Origin: Mycolicibacterium sp.
Lineage (GTDB): Bacteria > Actinomycetota > Actinomycetes > Mycobacteriales > Mycobacteriaceae
Direction: 5' to 3'
DNA length: 43,792 nucleotides
Assembly: GCF_017853185.1 (NCBI RefSeq)
Contig: NZ_JAFMJZ010000009.1
Span: 1-43,792, forward strand
The translations under genes and the position numbers were made by a program. The notes under the pieces were generated by a model that was not told the DNA's origin, made no database searches, and saw only the letters and a list, made by a program, of their open reading frames with translations. Position 1 is the first letter of the stretch; each line of letters starts with the position of its first letter. Below, in pieces: positions 28,725 to 38,393 of this stretch.

Positions 28725-29930
28725 ATGGCGACTCGTAACAAGCCCCTTATGTCGGCCGTCGCTCTCGCGAGCGCAGCCGCGGTTGCAGTCGCCACCCCGG
28801 CGATCGCACCTTCGATCACCAACACCATCACCCCGCCGGCGCTGTCGACGGCCAAGGTCAACCTGGCCAACTTCGCCGACCTGATGTCCATCACCGCCGC
28901 GGACTGGAACTACACCTACTTCAACGGCTGGGGCGGCGCCATCGGCCCGATCAACGTCGACCCGGAGACCGTCGAGAACGACTACTGGCTGCCGAACTGC
29001 AACTACGACTGCACCATCCCGGGCGTCTCCGGTATCGGTTACCTGGCGCTGGACGCGCTGATCAACGGCAACGGCCAGGGCATCAACGACGCCTCCAACT
29101 GGGGTGTGTCGGCGGTGAACTACATGTTCGAGGGCGGCTTCATCACCGGTGTCCAGTACATCGTCCAGAAGCCGTTCCTCACCGAGGGCAGCCCGCTGTA
29201 CAACCCGGCGATCGCCAACCTGATCGCGCTGGCCTTCCAGGGTGAGTACGCGCTGACCACCATCTACGTCACCGCGCTGTCGACCGTCGCCCAGCTGGCC
29301 TCCACCGTGCCCTACATCGGCGAGTACCTGTACCGCGGCATCGGCTCCTACATCGGCCCCGCCTTCCAGACCGTGGACAGCGTCTATGACTACAGCTACT
29401 ACGCCGGCATCTCGGGCATCCTGCGCTACATCGGCGGCGTGATCACCACCGGCGGCAACCCGAACCCGTACCCGCTGTTGCAGGAAGCGGCGGCGCCTGC
29501 GGCGGCGAAGGTCCCCGCGGTCACCGCAGCCTCGGCTGTCGAGACCGCCGTCCGGGCCGTGTCCGGCACGCCGGCTGCGACCGCGGAGGCGACCCCCGCG
29601 GAGGCAGTGAAGGTCGAGGCCGTCTCGACCGAGACGACCGCGACCCCGGCCGAGTCGGCTTCGTCGACCGCGACCGCTGCGACTGAGAGCGCTGCGACCA
29701 CGGCCGTCGAGGCCACACCGGCCGACGCCGCGGGCACGGTCGCTGACGCAGTGACCACCGCTGCTCCGGCCACCAAGCCGGCTGCCGCTCCCAAGACCCG
29801 CAAGCGCCCGGTGCGCGACGCGGTGGCGGGTGCCGCGAAGGCGGTCACCTCGGCCGTCAGCGGTGCAGCCAAGGCTGCGACCGGTGGTGGGGCCGCGGCG
29901 AAGGCCGATTCGGCTGCCAGCACCAACTGA
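28725..29930 (+). CDS. Secreted/cell-envelope protein with aromatic/Asn-rich domain and low-complexity Ala/Thr/Glu plus basic Lys/Ala tail
   Basis: Signal-like MATRNKPLMSAVALASAAAVAVATPAIAP, domain with NCNYDC pair and many Y/W/N, tail ...KTRKRPVRDAVAGAAKAVTSAVSGAAKAATGGGAAAK; GAAGGA RBS. Confidence 0.8.
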   Translation: MATRNKPLMSAVALASAAAVAVATPAIAPSITNTITPPALSTAKVNLANFADLMSITAADWNYTYFNGWGGAIGPINVDPETVENDYWLPNCNYDCTIPGVSGIGYLALDALINGNGQGINDASNWGVSAVNYMFEGGFITGVQYIVQKPFLTEGSPLYNPAIANLIALAFQGEYALTTIYVTALSTVAQLASTVPYIGEYLYRGIGSYIGPAFQTVDSVYDYSYYAGISGILRYIGGVITTGGNPNPYPLLQEAAAPAAAKVPAVTAASAVETAVRAVSGTPAATAEATPAEAVKVEAVSTETTATPAESASSTATAATESAATTAVEATPADAAGTVADAVTTAAPATKPAAAPKTRKRPVRDAVAGAAKAVTSAVSGAAKAATGGGAAAKADSAASTN

Positions 29931-29938
29931 TCACAGCG

Positions 29939-29984
29939 ACAAACACTTCGGCCCCCATCGGAAGATGGGGGCCGAAGTGTTTGT
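29939..29984. terminator. Bidirectional terminator with a perfect 21-bp stem
   Basis: ACAAACACTTCGGCCCCCATC-ggaa-GATGGGGGCCGAAGTGTTTGT between convergent genes ending at 29930 and 29993; A/T-rich stem bases flank both sides. Confidence 0.93.
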
Positions 29985-29992
29985 GCGGCAGG

Positions 29993-30577
29993 TCAATCCG
30001 AGTTACCGGCTTTGCGTTTGCGGCGTTTGATGCCGACGCCGCCCCACAGCGAAAAGCCCTTGATCTTCACCTTCGGCGCACCGGGCGTGCCGTTGCCCGC
30101 GGCGTCGCGGTCGAACCCGCCCATCACGCCGCGGCCGTCGATCTCGACGTTGACCTCCGGCGGCAGCAGGATGGTCTGCCCGCCCAGGATCGAATAGGCG
30201 TGGATCTCGACCTCCGATGAGGTGAAGTCGGCGTAGCGCAGGTCCACCACCCCGCCGCCGAAAAGGGTGAAGGTGGTCATCCGGCCCGGCACGTACCAGC
30301 GGCCGCGGCGCTCGAAGCCGCTCATGATGGCCAGCAGCATGGTCGACGGCGCCGGGCGACTCTTGCCCCGCCGGTACTCCGAGGCCTCGGGCAGATCGTC
30401 GGTCAGTCGCTCGAGTTGGTCGTAGGTCGTCGCCGAATACGCCTTCGCGAGGCGGCTCTCGTAGACCTCCAGTGTGAGCCGGCCGTTGGAGGCCGCCTCG
30501 GAGAGTAACTGGGCAGCCTGAATCCGATCGTCATCGGAGGCGCGCAGCGATGCGTCGCGCGGAGTCGGGTTGCTCAT
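29993..30577 (-). CDS. DUF1707 (SHOCT-like) domain protein, Rv0966c-like
   Basis: RASDDDRIQAAQLLSEAASNGRLTLEVYESRLAKAYSATTYDQLERLTDDLP. Confidence 0.92.
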   Translation of the reverse strand: MSNPTPRDASLRASDDDRIQAAQLLSEAASNGRLTLEVYESRLAKAYSATTYDQLERLTDDLPEASEYRRGKSRPAPSTMLLAIMSGFERRGRWYVPGRMTTFTLFGGGVVDLRYADFTSSEVEIHAYSILGGQTILLPPEVNVEIDGRGVMGGFDRDAAGNGTPGAPKVKIKGFSLWGGVGIKRRKRKAGNSD

Positions 30578-30644
30578 CGCTTCCGAGCCTACGTCTGGTC
30601 AACGCACCGGCCAAAGCGAGTTCATCGAACCGTCACCAACGGGA

Positions 30645-31811
30645 TCAGTACGAGCGGGGCAGTCCCAGCGAGGTCTGCGCGACGAAGTTGAGGATCATCT
30701 CCCGGCTCACCGGTGCTATCCGGGCCAGTCGCGAGGCGGTCAGCATGGCCGCAATCCCGTACTCCTGGCTCAGCCCGTTGCCGCCGTGCGACTGCACGGC
30801 CTGGTCGACCGCGCGGGTCGAGGCCTCACCGGCGGCGTATTTGGCCATGTTCGCCGCCTCGGCGGCGCCGCCGTCGTCACCGGCGTCGTAGAGGGTGGCG
30901 GCCTTCTGGGTCATCAGCTTGGCCAGTTCCAGTTCGATGTGGGCCTGGGCCAGCGGATGGGCGATGCCCTGGTGGGCGCCGATCGGCGTCTTCCACACCT
31001 GCCGGGTCTTGACGTAGTCCGCCGCCTTGTTCAGTGCCAGCCTGCCCATGCCGATCGCACTGGCCGCGCCCATGATCCGCTCCGGGTTCAGGCCGGCGAA
31101 CAGTTGCGCGATGGCGGCGTCCTCGGACCCGACCAGCGCCTCGGCCGGCAGTCGCACCTCGTCGAGGAAGACCTGGAACTGGCTCTCCGGCATGACCAGT
31201 TCCATCGGGATCTTGGTGAACGTGAGCCCGGGGGTGTCGGTCGGCACGATGAACAACGCCGGCTTCAGGTTGCCGGTCTTCGCCTCTTCGGTGCGCCCGA
31301 CGACGAGGATGGCGTCGGCCTGGTCCACCCCCGAGATCCACACCTTCTGACCGGACAGGATCCAGTCGCCGCCGTCCCGGCGGGCCGTGGTGGTGATGCG
31401 GTGCGAATTGGATCCGGCGTCGGGTTCGGTGATCGCGAACGCCATCGTGACCGAACCGTCGGCGATGCCGGGCACCCAGCGTTTCTTCTGCTCATCGGTG
31501 CCGAATTTCGCGATGATCGTCCCGTTGATCGCGGGGGAGACCACCATCATCAACAGCGGGCAACCGGCGGTGGACAGTTCCTCCATCACCAGTGACAGCT
31601 CGTACATGCCGGCGCCACCGCCGCCGTACTCCTCGGGGAGGTTCACCCCGATGAAGCCGAGTTTCCCTGCCTCCGACCACAACTCGTCGGTGTGACCGCC
31701 GGAGCGGGCCTTCTCGATGTAGTATTCCGAGCCGTAATTGGCACCGAGGGCGGCGACGGCCTTTCGCAGCGCCTGCCGCTCCTCGTTCTCGATGAAGCTG
31801 GTGTCGGTCAT
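30645..31811 (-). CDS. fadE12: Acyl-CoA dehydrogenase
   Basis: LPEEYGGGGAGMYELSLVMEEL, AITEPDAGSNSHRITTTARRDGGDWILSGQKVWISG, QSHGGNGLSQEYGIA; in acc/fad operon. Confidence 0.93.
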   Translation of the reverse strand: MTDTSFIENEERQALRKAVAALGANYGSEYYIEKARSGGHTDELWSEAGKLGFIGVNLPEEYGGGGAGMYELSLVMEELSTAGCPLLMMVVSPAINGTIIAKFGTDEQKKRWVPGIADGSVTMAFAITEPDAGSNSHRITTTARRDGGDWILSGQKVWISGVDQADAILVVGRTEEAKTGNLKPALFIVPTDTPGLTFTKIPMELVMPESQFQVFLDEVRLPAEALVGSEDAAIAQLFAGLNPERIMGAASAIGMGRLALNKAADYVKTRQVWKTPIGAHQGIAHPLAQAHIELELAKLMTQKAATLYDAGDDGGAAEAANMAKYAAGEASTRAVDQAVQSHGGNGLSQEYGIAAMLTASRLARIAPVSREMILNFVAQTSLGLPRSY

Positions 31812-33826
31812 GCCTCTCCTCCGGATCCTTCAGCGGCTTCGACTCGAGCCAGAACAGCGCCCACCTCGACCTGCTGGCCGACGCTGACGTTCAGTTGGGT
31901 GAGCACACCGTCCGCCGGTGCGGTGATGGTGTGTTCCATCTTCATCGCCTCCAGCCAGACCAGTGGCTGTCCCGCTGCGACGGTGTCACCGGCTGCGGCG
32001 CCCAGTCGGATCACCGAACCGGGCATCGGCGCCAGCAGCGATCCCGCCGCCACCGCCGAACCGGGTTCAGGGAAGCGGGGTACCGCGGTGAACGCGACCG
32101 ATCCGCGTGCGGAGTCGACATACACCTGATCGGCCCCGCGAGTGTCGTAGCGGGCGACGGTGAAGACGGTCTCGACGCCGGCGTCGGCGAGCACCACCCG
32201 GGCCGGGCCGGCTGACAGCAGAACGACGTCCGGGTCGTCGGGCAGGCTCAGGCCGTCGCGGGTGTACCGGTAGGACACCGGGTGCTCGTTGCCGTCCGCG
32301 TCGCGGAACGCCTTGTGCTGGTTGCCCGATACGACGTTGCGCCAACCGCTGGGCAGCCCGCCGAGCACCGTCGCATCTGCCCGGTTGCGGGCGGCGTCGG
32401 CAATTGTGGCGGCCACCGCGGCCAGTCGGACCGTGCGTTCGCCGGCCAACGGGCGGGCCAGGTCGTCGAGGCCGTGCGTGGCGAAGAACGCGGTGTCGGT
32501 GGCACCGGCCAGGAACGCCGGATGACGCAGCACGTTGACCAGCAGATCGCGATTGGTGCGCAGGCCGTGCAGCCTGGTGCGGGCAAGGGCGTCGGCCAGC
32601 ACCTGCGCGGCCCGGTCACGGGTCGGTGCATACGAGATGACCTTGGCCAGCATCGGGTCGTAGTGGATGGACACCACCGAACCGTCGACGATGCCGGAGT
32701 CGAGTCGTATGCCGGTCGCCCCGGCGGCGAAGGCCGCGTCATGAGCCCCGGTGAGTCCGAACTGTGTTGCGGCGCCGGGCACGTCGAAGTGCTCGACGGC
32801 ACCGGCCTGGGGCTGCCAGCCGCGGGCGGGATCCTCGGCGTAGAGCCGCGCCTCGATGGAATGGCCGACCGAGCGCGGCGGTTCCTCAGGCAGCTTCTCC
32901 CCGTCGGCGACGGCCAGTTGCAGCTCCACCAGATCCAAACGGGTGGTCAGTTCGGTCACCGGGTGTTCGACCTGCAGGCGGGTGTTCATCTCGAGGAAGA
33001 AGAACTCGCCAGTCCCATCGGGTGAGTCGTCGGCCAGGAATTCCACGGTGCCGGCACCGGCGTAGCCGATGGCCCGAGTCGCCAGCCGGGCGGCGATGAA
33101 GAGCCGTTCCCGCATACCGGGGATGCGTTCGACGAGCGGGGACGGCGCCTCCTCGATGATCTTCTGGTGCCGCCGCTGGATCGAGCACTCACGTTCGCCG
33201 ACCGCCCAGACCGTTCCGTGCTGGTCGGCCATCACCTGAACCTCGATGTGGCGGCCGCGGGGCAGGTACCGCTCGCAGAACACCGCCCCGTCGCCGAACG
33301 CGGAGCGCGCCTCGCGGCCCGCAGCCTCCACCTGAGCCGGCAGTTCGGCGAGGTCGTCGACCACCCGCATGCCGCGTCCGCCGCCGCCCGCCGACGCCTT
33401 CACCAACACCGGCAACTGCTCCGGTCGCACGGTGTGCGGATCGAGATCGGCGAGTACCGGCACACCGGCGGCGGCCATCATCTTCTTGGCCTCGATCTTT
33501 GACCCCATCGCGGTCACCGCAGCCGCTGGCGGGCCGATCCAGGTGAGACCCGCGTCGATCACCGCGGTCGCGAATCCGGCGTTCTCCGAGAGGAATCCGT
33601 ACCCGGGGTGCACGGCATCGGCGCCGGCGGACCGGGCGGCCTTGATGAGTTCGGCGGCATCGAGGTAACTGTCGATGCGGACCCGCGCGTCGGCCTCCGC
33701 GACATGCGGGGCACCCGCGTCGGGGTCGGTGTAGACCGCGACCGTTCCGATACCGAGGCGACGGCAGGTCGCGAAGACGCGGCGGGCTATCTCGCCGCGG
33801 TTGGCCACCAGGACGCGAGTGATCAT
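31808..33826 (-). CDS. accA2: Acyl-CoA carboxylase alpha subunit (biotin carboxylase + BCCP)
   Basis: VLVANRGEIARRVFATCRRLGIGTVAVYTDPDAGAPHV, HPGYGFLSENAGFA, KASAGGGGRGMRVV, EMNTRLQVEHPVTE, WLEAMKMEHTI biotin motif; start ATG at 33826. Confidence 0.95.
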   Translation of the reverse strand: MITRVLVANRGEIARRVFATCRRLGIGTVAVYTDPDAGAPHVAEADARVRIDSYLDAAELIKAARSAGADAVHPGYGFLSENAGFATAVIDAGLTWIGPPAAAVTAMGSKIEAKKMMAAAGVPVLADLDPHTVRPEQLPVLVKASAGGGGRGMRVVDDLAELPAQVEAAGREARSAFGDGAVFCERYLPRGRHIEVQVMADQHGTVWAVGERECSIQRRHQKIIEEAPSPLVERIPGMRERLFIAARLATRAIGYAGAGTVEFLADDSPDGTGEFFFLEMNTRLQVEHPVTELTTRLDLVELQLAVADGEKLPEEPPRSVGHSIEARLYAEDPARGWQPQAGAVEHFDVPGAATQFGLTGAHDAAFAAGATGIRLDSGIVDGSVVSIHYDPMLAKVISYAPTRDRAAQVLADALARTRLHGLRTNRDLLVNVLRHPAFLAGATDTAFFATHGLDDLARPLAGERTVRLAAVAATIADAARNRADATVLGGLPSGWRNVVSGNQHKAFRDADGNEHPVSYRYTRDGLSLPDDPDVVLLSAGPARVVLADAGVETVFTVARYDTRGADQVYVDSARGSVAFTAVPRFPEPGSAVAAGSLLAPMPGSVIRLGAAAGDTVAAGQPLVWLEAMKMEHTITAPADGVLTQLNVSVGQQVEVGAVLARVEAAEGSGGEA

Positions 33827-33861
33827 GGCTGTCCTTCTCCGCTCTTCGCGCAAGCGCTCAT
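33823..33861 (-). CDS. Putative 12-codon mini-ORF MSACAKSGEGQP*, stop overlapping accA2 ATG
   Basis: ATG AGC GCT TGC GCG AAG AGC GGA GAA GGA CAG CCA TGA; starts 5 nt after accD2 stop; ATGA overlap with accA2. Confidence 0.35.
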   Translation of the reverse strand: MSACAKSGEGQP

Positions 33862-33866
33862 CGCAC

Positions 33867-35462
33867 TCACATCCGGAAGACGCCGAATTTCGACGTCCCC
33901 TCGATCGGGCCGTTGGCGATGGCGGACAGGCACATTCCCAGGACGGTGCGGGTGTCGCGCGGGTCGATCACGCCGTCGTCGTACAGCCGGCCGGAGAGGA
34001 ACATCGGCAGCGATTCGGCCTCGATCTGCGCCTCGACGGCCGCCCGCAGAGCGGCGTCGGCGTCCTCGTCGACGGCTTGGCCGCGGGCCTCGGCCGCGGC
34101 GCGCGCCACGATGGACAACACCCCGGCCAACTGCGCTCCGCCCATGACCGCGGATTTGGCGCTGGGCCAGGCGAACACGAAGCGGGGGTCGTAGGCGCGG
34201 CCGCACATTCCGTAGTGCCCGGCGCCGTAGGAGGCCCCGATGAGCAGCGAGATGTGCGGCACCGTCGAGTTGGACACGGCGTTGATCATCATCGCGCCGT
34301 GCTTGATCATCCCGCCTTCCTCATAGGCCTTGCCGACCATGTACCCGGTGGTGTTGTGCAGGAACAGCAGTGGGGTGTTGGACTGGTTGGCCAACTGGAT
34401 GAACTGGGTGGCCTTCTGTGACTCCTCGGAGAACAGCACGCCCCGCGCGTTGGCGAGGATGCCGATCGGGTAGCCGTGCACCCGGGCCCATCCGGTGACC
34501 AGCGAACCGCCGTAGAGCGGCTTGAACTCGTCGAAGTCCGAACCGTCGACCACCCGGGCGATCACCTCTCGCGGATCGAACGGGATACGCAGATCGGACG
34601 GCACGATCCCGATCAGTTCCTGCGGGTCGGACGTCGGCTCGTTGACCGGATGCGGCAGTGGACCGCGCTTGGTCCAGTTCAGCCTCGCCACGATCCGCCG
34701 GCCGATCCGGACGGCGTCGAGTTCGTCGATGGCGAAGTAGTCGGCCAGACCCGATGTGCGGGCGTGCATCTCGGCACCGCCGAGCGACTCGTCGTCGGAT
34801 TCCTCGCCGGTCGCCATCTTCACCAGCGGCGGACCGGCCAGGAAGACCTTGGAGCGTTCCCTGATCATCACGACGTAGTCGCTCATGCCGGGGATGTAGG
34901 CGCCGCCGGCGGTGGAGTTGCCGAACACCAGCGCGATGGTGGGGATACCGGCAGCGGACAGCCGGGTCAGGTCGCGGAACATCCGGCCGCCCGGGATGAA
35001 GATCTCCTTCTGGGTGGGCAGATCGGCGCCGCCGGACTCAACCAGATTGATGACCGGAAGCCGGTTCTCCAGTGCGATCTGATGAGCCCGGAGGATCTTC
35101 TTCAAGGTCCAGGGGTTGGAGGTGCCGCCCTTGACCGTCGGGTCGCTGGCCACCAGCATGCATTCGACGCCTTCCACGACGCCGATGCCGGTCACGATGC
35201 TGGCACCCACCTGGAAGTCGGTTCCGTAAGCGGCCAGTGCGCCCAGTTCCAGGAACGGGGAGTCCGGGTCGACGAGAAGTTCGATGCGCTCCCGGGCGGT
35301 GAGTTTGCCGCGACTGTGATGGCGCTCAACATATTTCGGTCCGCCGCCGGCCAGTGCCTTGGCCAGTTCCGCGTCGAGTTCGGCCAGTTTGGCGGCCATC
35401 GCCTCGGCAGCCTCGCGGTAGGCCGGGGAGTGTGGGTCAACCGAACTGCGCAATGTTGTCAT
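33867..35462 (-). CDS. accD2: Acyl-CoA carboxylase beta subunit (carboxyltransferase)
   Basis: RERIELLVDPDSPFLELGALAAYG, LPVINLVESGGADLPTQKEIFIPGGRMF, FGNSTAGGAYIPGMSDYVVMI, GASYGAGHYGMCGRAYDPRFVFAWPSAK. Confidence 0.96.
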   Translation of the reverse strand: MTTLRSSVDPHSPAYREAAEAMAAKLAELDAELAKALAGGGPKYVERHHSRGKLTARERIELLVDPDSPFLELGALAAYGTDFQVGASIVTGIGVVEGVECMLVASDPTVKGGTSNPWTLKKILRAHQIALENRLPVINLVESGGADLPTQKEIFIPGGRMFRDLTRLSAAGIPTIALVFGNSTAGGAYIPGMSDYVVMIRERSKVFLAGPPLVKMATGEESDDESLGGAEMHARTSGLADYFAIDELDAVRIGRRIVARLNWTKRGPLPHPVNEPTSDPQELIGIVPSDLRIPFDPREVIARVVDGSDFDEFKPLYGGSLVTGWARVHGYPIGILANARGVLFSEESQKATQFIQLANQSNTPLLFLHNTTGYMVGKAYEEGGMIKHGAMMINAVSNSTVPHISLLIGASYGAGHYGMCGRAYDPRFVFAWPSAKSAVMGGAQLAGVLSIVARAAAEARGQAVDEDADAALRAAVEAQIEAESLPMFLSGRLYDDGVIDPRDTRTVLGMCLSAIANGPIEGTSKFGVFRM

Positions 35463-35497
35463 CCGCGATCCGCTCCGCGTCTCGCTGCTGCGCTCAT
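35459..35497 (-). CDS. Putative 12-codon mini-ORF MSAAARRGADRG*, overlapping fadE13 stop and accD2 start
   Basis: ATG AGC GCA GCA GCG AGA CGC GGA GCG GAT CGC GGA TGA with ATGA overlaps on both ends. Confidence 0.35.
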   Translation of the reverse strand: MSAAARRGADRG

Positions 35498-36642
35498 GGC
35501 TGATACCCCAATGTCTTGGCGGCCAGGCTGGTCATGATCTCGGTGGTGCCGCCGCCGATTCCGAGGATCCGCATATCGCGGTACTGCCGTTCGATCTCGG
35601 ATTCGGCCATGTATCCCATACCGCCGAAGAGTTGGACGCACTGGTTGGCCACCCACTCCCCGGCCTCCACCGCGGTGTTCTTGGCGAAGCACACCGGGGC
35701 GATCAGGTTGGTGTCGCCGGCCAACTGCCGTTCGACGATATGGCGTGAGTACACCCGGGCGACGTCGATCCGCCGGGCCATGTCGGCCAGGGTGTTCTGC
35801 ACGCTCTGCCGGGCGATCAACGGCTTGCCGAACGTCTCCCGGTCCCGGCACCACTGCACGGTGATGTCCAGGCAGCGCTGAGCGCTCGAATACGCCTGCA
35901 CCGCAAGACCGATCCGTTCGGAGACGAAGGCCTGCGCGATCTGGAAGAAGCCGGTGTTCTCGACACCCACCAGGTTCTCGGCCGGGACCCGCGCGTCGGT
36001 GAAGGACAACTCGGCAGTGTCGGAGGATCGCCAGCCCATCTTGGCCAGTTTGCGGCTGACTTCGAAGCCGGGTGTGCCCTTCTCGATCACCAGCATCGAG
36101 ATCCCCGCCGCACCCGGACCGCCGGTGCGGACCGCTGCCACCACGTAGTCACCGCGCACCGCCGAGGTGATGTAGGTCTTGGAGCCGTTGACCACGTAGT
36201 GGTCGCCGTCGCGAACCGCCGTGGTGCGCAGATGCCCGACGTCGGAACCGCCACCCGGCTCGGTGATGGCCAGCGAGCCGATCAGCTCGCCGCGAAGGGT
36301 GGGTTTGACGAACTTCTCGATCAGCCGGTCATCGCCGGAGGCGATGATGTGCGGCACGGCGATTCCGACGGTGAACAACGAAGCGAACACCCCGCCGGGA
36401 ACGCCGGCCTGGTGCAGTTCCTCACAGATGATCGCGACGTCCGCCGAGTCGCCGCCCTCGCCGCCGACGTTCTCCGGGAAGCCGACTCCCAGCAGGCCGG
36501 CGGCGGCTGCCTTGCGGCTCAGGTCCCGGGGCAGTTCGCCGATGCTCTCCCACTCCTCGACGTGCGGCAGGATGTCCCGCTCGGCGAAGGCGCGCACCGA
36601 TTTCCGCAACTCCAGGCGCTCGGGCGTGGTCCAGATACTCAC
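35494..36642 (-). CDS. fadE13: Acyl-CoA dehydrogenase
   Basis: FPENVGGEGGDSADVAIICEEL, AITEPGGGSDVGHLRTTAVRDGDHYVVNGSKTYITSA, QLFGGMGYMAESEIERQYRDMRILGIGGGTTEIM. Confidence 0.95.
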   Translation of the reverse strand: MSIWTTPERLELRKSVRAFAERDILPHVEEWESIGELPRDLSRKAAAAGLLGVGFPENVGGEGGDSADVAIICEELHQAGVPGGVFASLFTVGIAVPHIIASGDDRLIEKFVKPTLRGELIGSLAITEPGGGSDVGHLRTTAVRDGDHYVVNGSKTYITSAVRGDYVVAAVRTGGPGAAGISMLVIEKGTPGFEVSRKLAKMGWRSSDTAELSFTDARVPAENLVGVENTGFFQIAQAFVSERIGLAVQAYSSAQRCLDITVQWCRDRETFGKPLIARQSVQNTLADMARRIDVARVYSRHIVERQLAGDTNLIAPVCFAKNTAVEAGEWVANQCVQLFGGMGYMAESEIERQYRDMRILGIGGGTTEIMTSLAAKTLGYQP

Positions 36643-38373
36643 TTAATCAATCTCCTTGGGAAGGATCCCGGACGGGATGTCGATATGCCGACTGCGCAAC
36701 CATTCGCCGAGGCCCTTGGCCTGCGGATCGAATCGGGCCTGATAGGCGACACCCTTGCCGAGAATGTCGTCGATGACGAAGTTGACCGCCCGGATGCCGG
36801 GAAACAGGTGCCGGGTGACCGGCAATTCCCTTGCCTCAGGGAGCAATTCGCGAACCTTCTCCACGGTGAGGGCGTGCGCGAGCCAGCGGTACTGGTCGTC
36901 GGTGCGCACCCACACGCCGATATTGGCGCCGCCGCCCTTGTCTCCGCTACGGGCGCCGGCAATCGTCCCCAGTGGCACGCGCCGGGTGGGGCCGGCGGAA
37001 AGCGGCTCGGGCAGGCCCGGGGCCTCGGCGGCGGCCAGTTCCAGCGTCTCCTCCGCCGGCGCGATGTCGACCCGGCTGCCGTCCGGGCGGATCGCGACGT
37101 GCGGCACCTCGGTGGCCGGAACATAACCGGGCGTGAAGATTCCGTAGACCGACGCATCCGACGGCGGTGACGTGCTGTGAAACCCCGGATAGCTGGCCAA
37201 TGCGAGTTCGATTGCGGCAGAAGAGAATCGTCGCCCCACCTTGTCGGCGTCGGCGTCGCGCACCGTGCACGTCAGCAGCGCACTGGCGGTCTGTTCGGTG
37301 TCCGCGTCGGGGCGGTCGGTACGGGCCAGCTCCCATTGCAGTTCGGCGGGCCTGACGGTCAGGGCGGCGTCCAACTGGCTGCGCACCAGGTCTGCCTTGG
37401 CCTCGATGTCCAGCCCGGTCAGGACGAAGGTCGCCGAGTTCCGGAACCCGCCGATGCTGTTGAGCGAGACCTTCAGCGTCGGCGGCGGCGGCTCGCCGCG
37501 CACGCCGCTGATCCGCACCCGGTCGGGCCCGTCGTCGGACAGTGCGATGGTGTCGAACCGGGCGGTCACATCCGGGTTGGCGTAGCGGGCCCCGGTGATC
37601 TCGTAGAGCAGTTGGGCGGTGACGGTTCCGACGCTGACCTGCCCGCCGGTACCCGGGTGCTTGGTGATCACCGACGACCCGTCGTCGTACACCTCGGCCA
37701 GCGGGAGACCGGCGCGACCGAGGTCGGCGATCTCGGTGAAGAAGGAGTAGTTGCCGCCGGTGGCCTGGGCCCCGCATTCGATGACGTGTCCGGCAACCAC
37801 CGCGCCGGCCAGCCGGTCGTAGTCCCGGCGTCCCCAGCCGAAATGCGCGGCGGCGGGTCCGACCACCACCGAGGCGTCGGTGACCCGACCGGTGACCACG
37901 ATGTCGGCACCGGCGTTCAGACAGTCGACGATGCCCCAGGCGCCCAGGTAGGCGTTGGCGGTCAGGGGGGAGCCCAACTCCAGCTCCGCCGCCCGGGACA
38001 GCAGGTCGTCGCCCTCGACGTGGGCCACGTTCACCGGCACCCCGAGTCGGTCGGCCAGGGCACGGACCGCATCGGCCAGGCCGGCCGGATTGAGGCCACC
38101 GGCGTTGGTGACGATCCGCACTCCGCGGTCCTGCGCCAGGCCCAGGCACTGCTCCAGTTGGGTCAGGAAGGTCTTGGCGTAACCGCGTTCGGGACTCTTC
38201 ATCCGGTCCCGGCCGAGGATGAGCATGGTCAATTCGGCGAGATAATCCCCGGTCAGATAGTCCAGATCGCCGCCGGTCAGCATCTCGTGCATCGCCGAGA
38301 TGCGGTCGCCGTAGAAGCCCGAGCAGTTGCCGATCCGCACCGGTCCGGCCGGCCCGGTATGGGCGTCTGCCAT
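36643..38373 (-). CDS. Acyclic terpene utilisation AtuA-like family protein (DUF1446, Rv0976c-like)
   Basis: VRIGNCSGFYGDRISAMHEMLTGGDLDYLTGDYLAELTMLILGRDR, VTNAGGLNP, SGDKGGGANIGVWVR C-terminal domain. Confidence 0.9.
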   Translation of the reverse strand: MADAHTGPAGPVRIGNCSGFYGDRISAMHEMLTGGDLDYLTGDYLAELTMLILGRDRMKSPERGYAKTFLTQLEQCLGLAQDRGVRIVTNAGGLNPAGLADAVRALADRLGVPVNVAHVEGDDLLSRAAELELGSPLTANAYLGAWGIVDCLNAGADIVVTGRVTDASVVVGPAAAHFGWGRRDYDRLAGAVVAGHVIECGAQATGGNYSFFTEIADLGRAGLPLAEVYDDGSSVITKHPGTGGQVSVGTVTAQLLYEITGARYANPDVTARFDTIALSDDGPDRVRISGVRGEPPPPTLKVSLNSIGGFRNSATFVLTGLDIEAKADLVRSQLDAALTVRPAELQWELARTDRPDADTEQTASALLTCTVRDADADKVGRRFSSAAIELALASYPGFHSTSPPSDASVYGIFTPGYVPATEVPHVAIRPDGSRVDIAPAEETLELAAAEAPGLPEPLSAGPTRRVPLGTIAGARSGDKGGGANIGVWVRTDDQYRWLAHALTVEKVRELLPEARELPVTRHLFPGIRAVNFVIDDILGKGVAYQARFDPQAKGLGEWLRSRHIDIPSGILPKEID

Positions 38374-38393
38374 CTGTAGCCTCCCTCGTTCCC

